Assembly: GCA_039545295.1 (NCBI GenBank)
Contig: BCIK01000009.1
Span: 248,001 to 312,000 of the forward strand
From: Udeniomyces pyricola
Lineage: Eukaryota; Basidiomycota; Tremellomycetes; Cystofilobasidiales; Mrakiaceae
Reading direction: 5' to 3'
DNA: 64,000 nt
Shown here: piece by piece, positions 60,376-64,000 of the stretch
Numbering within the stretch: position 1 is the stretch's first letter
Layout of the letters: each line of letters starts with the position of its first letter
Notes under the pieces: model-generated
The model's database searches: none
What the model saw: only the letters and a program-made list of their open reading frames with translations
What the model was told of the DNA's origin: nothing
Program-made: the position numbers and the translations under genes

Positions 60376-60983
60376 GGCGGTCGGGAGACGGGTGATAGAA
60401 GTTGAACGAACCTCTTTGATCGGACTTTGTTGGACGGCAGAGACGGGAATGTGGACGCGACGACGCGACGGCCGCTTCTGAATCGCAGAGTCCTACAGGG
60501 CTGTACGCGGTATCGTTTAATTACTCATTTTCCCATCCAACCTGTCACCAGAAAGCCGTGTTAACAGCAACATGACGTATACATAGGCTGATAACGTCAT
60601 GAGATACAGCCTGCCGACATCATACTAGAGAAGAATCCGTCCCAATCATACTAGAGAAAAATCCGTCCACATCAGATAGACCAGCGCGATTAAAATGATT
60701 AAGCTCAGCGCTCATATCATGTATTATTCGAGGTGGGCGTGGATCGGGAAAATGACGTAACTTGGGATTTTTTGATTCGTTACGTTTCCGGCCCTTGCGC
60801 CCGACCGAGTGTCTGACGCAACTCTCACACCCTCCTCCTTGCCCATCGACTGCAGACCGTCCTGCTCTGAGTTGACCTTGATCGACCCCAACCTGCCATC
60901 ATTCAGCATCTTCCCTTGCCCAACCTTCTGGACCTTACATTCCTCTGCTTTGTATCTTTGCTGTCATCGACTAGAACCCCCCC
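60376..60983. promoter_or_regulatory. Divergent promoter, ECO1 / auxin-carrier-family gene
   Basis: These 608 bp include two ACGCGAC motifs (60455-60461 and 60463-60469), 80-95 bp upstream of the ECO1 ATG, resembling MBF-type sites. An imperfect 26-bp tandem repeat lies farther out at 60619-60668. Confidence 0.55.
60619..60668. repeat. Two copies of a 24-bp direct repeat, 26-bp period
   Basis: ATCATACTAGAGAAGAATCC plus GTCC (60619-60642) recurs at 60645-60668 with one G-to-A change. A weaker third copy may begin at 60671 (ATCAGATAGA). Confidence 0.9.
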
Positions 60984-62870
60984 ATGTCAGGCTCTATCCT
61001 CTCCACCCTCGTCTCGGCTACTCAAGGCTCGCTCTCTGTCATCCTCGTCCTCGGCTACGGATATTACGCTCGCAAAAAGGGTCTCATCACCAAGGAAGGA
61101 GAGGGTGAGTATCGGTGTCCTTGATCGGACCTCGAGAGTGTGACTTGCTCGATCCAGGACCAGGGAGCTAGGGAGGGGACCTTGACAGAACAAAGTTGAC
61201 AATCTCGCGATTTCTTGCTCGGTCCATCTTATCGCTCACTTCCGCTCTCCGATCTCCGATAGAAAACATCTCCAAAATCGGCACGAGCATCCTTCTTCCG
61301 TGCTTACTCTTCAGCGAGATTGGTCCTCTGGCCAACCCTCAGAACCTCGTCTCATGTCAGTCTTGGCGACGATCTCTGAACATACCGTTTTCTTTCAACT
61401 CAATGCTCCTCCTTTGGACTGACCTTTACCAGTGTCCTTTGGGTCGTCGACTCTTTTTAGATTGGCCCATCGTTCCGTTCTCGATCGCGTTTCAGCTCCT
61501 TTCGCTTGCCTTTGGCCTGTCCCTCTCGGCGATAGGTGTGATTCCGCGGCATTTTGTAGGAGCGTGAGTCCAAGCCCCTTCATCTCGTCTCTGCCGACTC
61601 TTCTTGAGTTTACGTCTCTAACGCCCCTAGAATTCTTCCACTATCTCTCGACTTCGATTCTCAGCTTTGTTTTCAACAACGTCACGAGTTTGCCTCTGCT
61701 TCTCCTCCAGAGTCTCGGCAGCACCAGCGCCCTCGACAGCCTCGGCACCGGGTCCAGCGTCCTCAAGCGGGGCGAAGTTTACGTCCTCATCAATGCTCTC
61801 TGCGGCAATCTCGCAAGATTCTCGATTGGACCATGGGTGCTCGAGGATCATGGCTCGTCCTCCTGGGACTACACCGAGTCTCCCTTTGTGCCGACGAAAC
61901 TGGCGGAAATGGCCGAAGCCTCGCCATATCTTCCCGATCCCCACCCCGCTAGAGGTGCCTCCCCCACGCCGTCTCGTGTGACCTCGATTGCGTCGTCAGA
62001 GCACGAGCCCCTTCTAGGCAGATCCAACGAATCGGCTGGAAGGCGAGCCTCCAATGCCTTGACACGAACGGGAACTTGGCTCAAGGGGGCCATCAATCCT
62101 CCTCTTCAAGGAGGTCTGGCCGCTGTCGTCTGCGGTTGTACACCTGGCTTGCGAGACGTCGTCTTTCACAAAGGCTTGGGAGGCTGGGTTGACCCTATCA
62201 CTCAGAGCATATCCAAGCTCGGCGGGCTGTTCACTGCGCTTCAGATGTGGACGTTGGGTGCCCACCTTCGATCTAAGCCCTCGACGCCGGTAAAGCCTCA
62301 TATCTTGATCGTGCTCTTCCTTTGGCGGTTCGTCTTGATGCCTTGCATCTCGATTTCATCGGTTTACTTCGTGAGGTACGATCTAGTTTTTATTATCATC
62401 AGTTGTTTACTCTGTCTTCTCTTTCCGAGAGACAATGATACATTGAGCTGATTCGATGGCCGCATTCTCAACCCACAGGACTAGGTTCCCAACATTGATG
62501 GTTCGTTTCCTTGCGTCACAATTGGTTCCATCCATGATACTCTGGGGACATGAAATTGCTATTGAAATCTGATTGTATATAATCTTTTCCTATCGCTAAC
62601 GCATCTTCTGCGCGCCTTTTGTCCATGGGTCATGAACATCCACGCCTCCTCCAGGAAGCCGACCCGATGCTCGACTTTATCCTCTCTATCTCTCCTGTTG
62701 GTCCACCTGCGCTCACCCTCGCGGCGATTGCGAGCATGTCCGATATTGACGAGGATTGCGAAGGGGGGATTGCGAGAATCTTGGTGTGGTCCTACTGTGT
62801 GACGCCGCTGATTGCTGGGAGCGTAAGCGGCGCGCTGTGGGCGGTTGGCAAGAGCGGCGTGGGCAAGTAA
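60984..62870 (+). CDS. Auxin-efflux-carrier (PIN-like/PILS) family membrane transporter
   Basis: Multi-pass membrane protein of the AEC family, like yeast ECM3 and plant PILS; these sit in the ER in characterised cases. The substrate in fungi is unknown. Six exons: 60984-61104, 61263-61355, 61461-61563, 61665-62375, 62479-62500, 62655-62870; 421 aa. The first TM region is STLVSATQGSLSVILVLGYG. ENISKIGTSILLPCLLFSEI, NLVSYWPIVPFSIAFQLL and AFVFNNVTSLPLLLLQSL match the N-terminal five-helix bundle. A cytosolic loop of about 110 residues follows (PLLGRSNESAGRRAS). The C-terminal bundle includes HILIVLFLWRFVLMP, RFPTLM, ISPVGPPALTLAAIASMSD and SYCVTPLIAGSVSGALWAV. The 22-nt exon 5 (62479-62500) encodes part of a TM region. 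Confidence 0.9.
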
Positions 62871-63207
62871 GGGTGGGAAAGTAGTGTGTGTTTGTGTAGT
62901 TGGGCAAGATCATGATATATGTATGGCTATATTGGGCTATATATTCACATTATCGAGGAATAGAATATAGAACAGCGTGTCGTATCTGGGTGAGTGAAAC
63001 AGGACGGAGCTGGATGATCGATAAAAAGACAGAAGATGGACCATGGAATTGAGGTCAGTTACGTAACCCATCTGAGTTGCGCAGCAAGCTGCAAGCTGGT
63101 CCATGGTCTGGCTCTTACCGACTGTATGGGATCGCTCCAGCTTGTCGACCAACTTGTTACTCCTGATCTGCCACGACCTCAACACATCAGCCTCCTCATC
63201 CTTCCCG
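62871..63207. other. Intergenic, auxin-carrier gene / ALG12 promoter
   Basis: This 337 bp gap separates tandem plus-strand genes. Short AT runs (ATATATGTATGG, CTATATATTCACATTATCG near 62915-62960) are present. No other feature is seen. Confidence 0.45.
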
Positions 63208-64000
63208 ATGGCGCCTGTGTCGCATCAACCTGGCTCTCGGGTCAGACCAGCACCGTCAACGCTCCGCTTCAGCCCCACATCCTGCCTCACGCCGGGCCTC
63301 TACCTCGCCCTCTTCCTCGTCCCAGTACTGCACGTCTTCCTCGCGCCCTACACCAAAGTCGAGGAATCCTTCACGCTCCATGCAATTCATGATTTTCTTT
63401 TCTATGGATATAATACTTCGTCGGAGAATCTCGCTCGCGTAGGTCTCACACCAACACTCATCATCGCATATGGCTCCAACGTGACGCATGCGAGGCATTG
63501 ACTGAACTCGGCTCTTTCCCACCTTCTGGATGATGGCTTGGATGCTTCCTTCAGTTCGATCATGTTACCTTTCCCGGTCCGGTGCCACGATCATTTATCC
63601 CAGCTCTTCTGATAACATTGCCTTTGAGGCCGGTGCTGAAACTGCTCATTCATACTGGCGTGATCCGATCCAAGTTTCATGTCCAGCTACTGGGTGGGTT
63701 GAATGGATCATCATATGCTTGTTGTCGACTGACCTTTCCAACGTCAATCAGATGTGACTGACCAAAGACACCACTTTTTATCGATTTTTTCCCTGTCGCC
63801 CAGTCCGGACGTTCTTATCGTTGCTGTCATCTTCATCTCTCGCCTATGTTGCGTCACGTCTTCCGTCCTCCCTTTCAACCCGCTTCTTTCTCTTGCTCTC
63901 GACGACACAATTCCATCTCCCATTCTACATGTCAAGAACGTTGCCCAACTTCATCGCGTTGCCGTTCGGTGCGTTCACTGACCCTGCGTCCGTCCAACTG
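63208..64000 (+). CDS. ALG12: ALG12-type alpha-1,6-mannosyltransferase (5' part, cut by window edge)
   Basis: ER-lumen dolichol-P-mannose-dependent enzyme that adds the eighth mannose to the lipid-linked N-glycan precursor. Visible exons: 63208-63438, 63555-63693, 63804-63968; a donor (GTGCGT) starts at 63969 and the gene runs off the right edge. GT-C family landmarks are APYTKVEESFTLHAIHDFLF (first luminal loop with the catalytic acidic residues after TM1), FDHVTFPGPVPRSFIPALLI, and TQFHLPFYMSRTLPNFIALP. The last two phrases match ALG12 better than ALG3, ALG9 or PIG-B. A hydrophobic segment (LYLALFLVPVLHVFL) precedes the first motif. Roughly 180 of an expected 550-600 residues are present. 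Confidence 0.93.

Overview
This 64 kb window is nuclear DNA from a fungus, most likely a basidiomycetous yeast. Nearly every gene is cut into many short exons by introns of about 80-200 nt with GTNNGT donors and YAG acceptors. Genes lie close together on both strands, and all 20 gene models resolve into fungal or general eukaryotic families. I see no prokaryotic feature, transposon, CRISPR array, rRNA or convincing tRNA gene. Exon joins were deduced by eye from splice signals, phase and protein-family similarity; none is confirmed by transcript data.

Layout. 1-3.6 kb (-): N-terminal part of NOT1, the CCR4-NOT scaffold, cut by the left edge. 4.0-6.8 kb (-): DPH1, diphthamide synthesis. 7.1-8.1 kb (+): a small 2H cyclic phosphodiesterase. 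8.3-14.4 kb (-): CTF4/WDHD1, replisome and cohesion. 14.8-17.3 kb (+): PFA4, a DHHC palmitoyltransferase. 17.8-19.3 kb (+): an unrecognised single-pass membrane protein. 20.1-28.5 kb (+): ATG2, autophagic lipid transfer. 29.3-31.2 kb (-): centrin CDC31. 31.7-33.5 kb (+): an F-box-like protein. 34.5-37.3 kb (-): LSM14/Scd6. 38.3-40.4 kb (-): mitochondrial GTP/GDP carrier GGC1. 40.6-42.2 kb (-): a MAT2B/RmlD-type reductase-fold protein. 42.6-44.5 kb (+): Rieske protein RIP1. 45.6-46.5 kb (+): a GNAT acetyltransferase. 47.0-51.1 kb (+): a long low-complexity coiled-coil protein. 51.8-54.7 kb (-): an alpha/beta hydrolase in 13 exons. 54.9-57.4 kb (+): IWS1/SPN1. 58.1-60.4 kb (-): ECO1, cohesin acetyltransferase. 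61.0-62.9 kb (+): an auxin-efflux-carrier-family protein. 63.2 kb to the right edge (+): 5' part of ALG12.

These are housekeeping genes, not a biosynthetic or defence cluster. Some functional echoes exist: CTF4 and ECO1 both serve sister-chromatid cohesion and both have ACGCG-type (MBF-like) sequences upstream; NOT1 and LSM14 both act in mRNA decay and repression; DPH1 and RIP1 are Fe-S proteins and GGC1 is linked to mitochondrial iron in yeast. Several gene pairs are divergent and share 220-610 bp promoters.

The unusual features are mainly in gene structure: many microexons (12-25 nt), including one that carries a catalytic serine; two probable GC-AG introns; an in-frame ATG2 intron whose retention would add a hydrophobic segment; two very long simple-sequence-rich introns in CDC31; and short tandem repeats in two divergent promoters. 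I found no clear undescribed multi-gene system. The best candidate for novelty is the membrane protein at 17.8-19.3 kb.
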